From: Chloroflexota bacterium
GTDB lineage: Bacteria > Chloroflexota > Anaerolineae > Caldilineales > Caldilineaceae
Direction: 5' to 3'
DNA: 35,858 nucleotides
NCBI GenBank assembly: GCA_030058085.1
Contig: JASGTU010000195.1
Location: forward strand, 1-35,858
Position 1 is the first letter of the stretch, and each line of letters opens with the position of its first letter. The notes beneath the pieces were generated by a model. That model saw only the letters and a list, made by a program, of their open reading frames with translations. It searched no databases and was not told where the DNA came from. Positions 34,339 through 35,858 of the stretch are shown here, in pieces. Made by a program: the position numbers and the translations under genes.

Positions 34339-35067
34339 GTGAGCAATATCCAGACCGGCTTTACCAATCAGGTGGTGATGGTCACCGGCGCCACAGGCAA
34401 CCTGGGCAGAGCGACGGTGCAGGCTTTTGCGGATGCGGGTGCGCGCATCGTCGCCGTCGACCGCAACCCCGACAAGCAAGCGCAGATGCACCCGGCCTTG
34501 GCGCAGTCGCAGCGGCACTGGCTCGCCGCCCCGGTCGACCTGACCTCGCCCGAGGAGACGCAGGCCGTAGTCGAGCAAGCCGTGGCGCGCATGGGACGGA
34601 TTGACGTGCTCGTGAACACGGTGGGCGGTTTCCGCGCCGGCAAGCCGGCCCAAGACACCGCAGTCGACGTGTGGGACTTGATGATGGAGCTGAACGCCAA
34701 GACCGCGTTTCTGATGTGCCGGGCCGTAGCGCCGCACATGCAGGAGCGCAAGCGCGGCAAGATCGTCAACGTAGCCGCCCGCGCCGGGCTGGCAGGCACA
34801 GCCAAGATGTCGGCCTACTCCGCCTCCAAGAGCGCGGTGATCCGCCTGACCGAGACGTTGGCGGCGGAGCTGCGGCGGCAAGGCGTCAACGCCAACTGTA
34901 TCCTGCCCGGCACAATCGACACGCCGGAAAACCGGGAAGCCATGCCCGACGCCGACTTCAGTCGCTGGGTGACGCCGGAATCCCTCGCCGAGGTCATCCT
35001 CTTTCTGGCGTCGGACGCGGCGCGCGATGTGCACGGGGCCGCTTTGCCGGTGTACGGACGAAGCTGA
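34339..35067 (+). CDS. Short-chain dehydrogenase/reductase lacking the catalytic Ser
   Basis: The 242-residue protein has the classical SDR fold: cofactor loop VTGATGNLGRA (16-25), an Asp after beta-2 (VAVDRNP), VNTVGGFRAG in place of NNAG, and the active-site pair YSASK (Y160, K164). The catalytic Ser, 13 residues before Tyr, is Ala (A147, in IVNVAARAGLAG). The acidic residue after beta-2 favours NAD over NADP. Substrate unknown. The GTG start at 34339 follows AGGGGAG by eight bases. It diverges from the lipid-synthase operon and is followed by the tRNA-tuf operon with its own promoter. Confidence 0.8.
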   Translation: MSNIQTGFTNQVVMVTGATGNLGRATVQAFADAGARIVAVDRNPDKQAQMHPALAQSQRHWLAAPVDLTSPEETQAVVEQAVARMGRIDVLVNTVGGFRAGKPAQDTAVDVWDLMMELNAKTAFLMCRAVAPHMQERKRGKIVNVAARAGLAGTAKMSAYSASKSAVIRLTETLAAELRRQGVNANCILPGTIDTPENREAMPDADFSRWVTPESLAEVILFLASDAARDVHGAALPVYGRS

Positions 35068-35111
35068 GCGGCGCGCCGGCGAAACATGATGCAGCAAAAC
35101 CAATTCCCGAT

Positions 35112-35140
35112 TTGACCAAGAGGCAGGTTGCGCGTATAAT
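35112..35140 (+). promoter_or_regulatory. Promoter of the tRNA-tuf operon
   Basis: TTGACC (35112-35117, five of six matches) and a perfect TATAAT (35135-35140) are separated by 17 bases, making it the closest match to consensus in the window. The expected start near 35147 is about 50 bases before the first tRNA, as expected for a highly expressed stable-RNA operon. Confidence 0.85.
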
Positions 35141-35198
35141 CGTCAGGGTGTGCGGTATTTGCACGCGCGCTGTGACATGTCTGACGAACAACAGACAT

Positions 35199-35314
<116 letters not shown>

Positions 35315-35361
35315 AAGCACGATCGGCGGTAGCCGGTGAGTTGCGTCGCCATAACGAGAAG

Positions 35362-35445
<84 letters not shown>

Positions 35446-35449
35446 CTGA

Positions 35450-35480
35450 GGATTGGCTGCCGCGTCATGGCAGCCAATCC
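35450..35480 (+). other. Perfect 12-bp hairpin between tRNA-Tyr and tRNA-Thr
   Basis: GGATTGGCTGCC and GGCAGCCAATCC pair perfectly around a 7-base loop. No T-run follows, and the downstream tRNA and tuf appear to share the transcript, so an RNase III-type processing site or pause hairpin is more likely than a full terminator. Confidence 0.75.
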
Positions 35481-35486
35481 GTCTAG

Positions 35487-35559
<73 letters not shown>

Positions 35560-35734
35560 TCTCGAAAAACATGTTGCGCGTGTGTGCAGTTGTGTGCGCA
35601 CTGGCAGTGCAGTAGACCGTTGACAGTTTCGCCGCGATGCCGGGCCCAGATATGGGCGTCGTCTTGGGTGAAACATGGGCAGCCAAAAACCATATCCGGC
35701 TGAATGGAAATTGAACTGAGGAGGCATTAGTCGA

Positions 35735-35858
35735 ATGTCCAAGGCGGTATTTACGCGAACGAAGCCCCATGTGAACGTGGGCACGATTGGGCACATTGAC
35801 CATGGGAAGACGACGCTGACGGCGGCGATCACGAAGGTGCTGTCGATGAAGGGGTGGG
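35735..35858 (+). CDS. tuf: Elongation factor Tu, N-terminal part (runs off the window)
   Basis: The ATG at 35735 begins [19 protein letters not shown], and the frame stays open to the window end (41 codons). The GTP-binding P-loop [14 protein letters not shown] identifies EF-Tu, which delivers aminoacyl-tRNA to the ribosome. TGAGGAGG about ten bases upstream is a strong ribosome site. It follows three tRNA genes in the order Thr-Tyr-Thr, matching the widespread tRNA-tufB arrangement. The 175-base gap after the last tRNA holds a TTGACA (35620-35625) without a convincing -10, so the gene probably depends on the promoter at 35112-35140. Confidence 0.95.
   Translation, partial: MSKAVFTRTKPHVNVGTIGHIDHGKTTLTAAITKVLSMKGW

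Noticed and set aside
35620-35656. TTGACA as a separate promoter for tuf
   Set aside because: A perfect -35 is present, but no acceptable -10 lies 16-19 bases downstream; the nearest AT-rich hexamers are 21 or more bases away.

Overview
The window is GC-rich bacterial DNA with densely packed genes on both strands. The best guess for the source is a filamentous or thermophile-related member of Chloroflexota (Anaerolineae, Caldilineales or Ardenticatenales type). That guess rests on the mix of protein types: an SH3 plus TolB-like propeller surface protein, a HlyD-type adaptor with long Ala/Glu-rich coiled coils, a MoxR/DUF58 pair, a HipA-like/DUF3037 pair and a PfaA-like synthase. It is an inference from gene content, because the only universal marker present is a short piece of tuf. 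No rRNA, insertion sequence, transposase, phage gene or CRISPR array was found.

Layout. Bases 1-123 hold the start of a secreted protein (minus strand), followed by about 650 bases with no credible gene. Bases 770-2949 encode an EamA transporter and an overlapping HipA-like kinase/DUF3037 pair. Bases 3005-5379 (minus) are a DUF58 and MoxR ATPase pair. It diverges from a large glycosidase-like protein (5768-8890), which is followed by a small membrane protein. Bases 9591-10235 (minus) encode an FmdE-like zinc protein. Bases 10521-14968 hold a membrane-fusion adaptor, an SH3/propeller surface protein and a HAD hydrolase. Bases 14946-17114 are a divergent GT4 glycosyltransferase and PIG-L deacetylase. 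Bases 17179-19432 are three small co-directional enzymes: ThuA, DJ-1/PfpI and a cysteine hydrolase.

The centrepiece is a six-gene minus-strand operon from 33888 down to 19526: acyl-CoA dehydrogenase, a 2721-residue PfaA-like synthase (KS-AT-KS-ACP-ACP-KR-DH), an Sfp-type phosphopantetheinyl transferase, a carboxyltransferase, a biotin carboxylase and a biotin carrier protein. Read together, the operon encodes its own extender-unit supply, carrier-protein activation, chain assembly and an acyl redox enzyme, which suggests a self-contained system for an unusual lipid or polyketide. It has several oddities. Both carrier domains have Thr where the phosphopantetheine Ser is expected. The two carrier domains are a near-identical 222-bp DNA duplication. 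Both ketosynthases keep their catalytic triads. No enoyl reductase or thioesterase domain is visible. The biotin carboxylase has substitutions at several near-invariant active-site positions. A good sigma70-type promoter with paired 14-bp direct repeats lies about 290 bases upstream of the first gene.

The right end carries a divergent SDR gene and then a housekeeping operon with a near-consensus promoter: tRNA-Thr(UGU), tRNA-Tyr(GUA), tRNA-Thr(GGU) and tuf. This resembles the classic tRNA-tufB operon but lacks tRNA-Gly. A perfect 12-bp hairpin sits where that tRNA would be.
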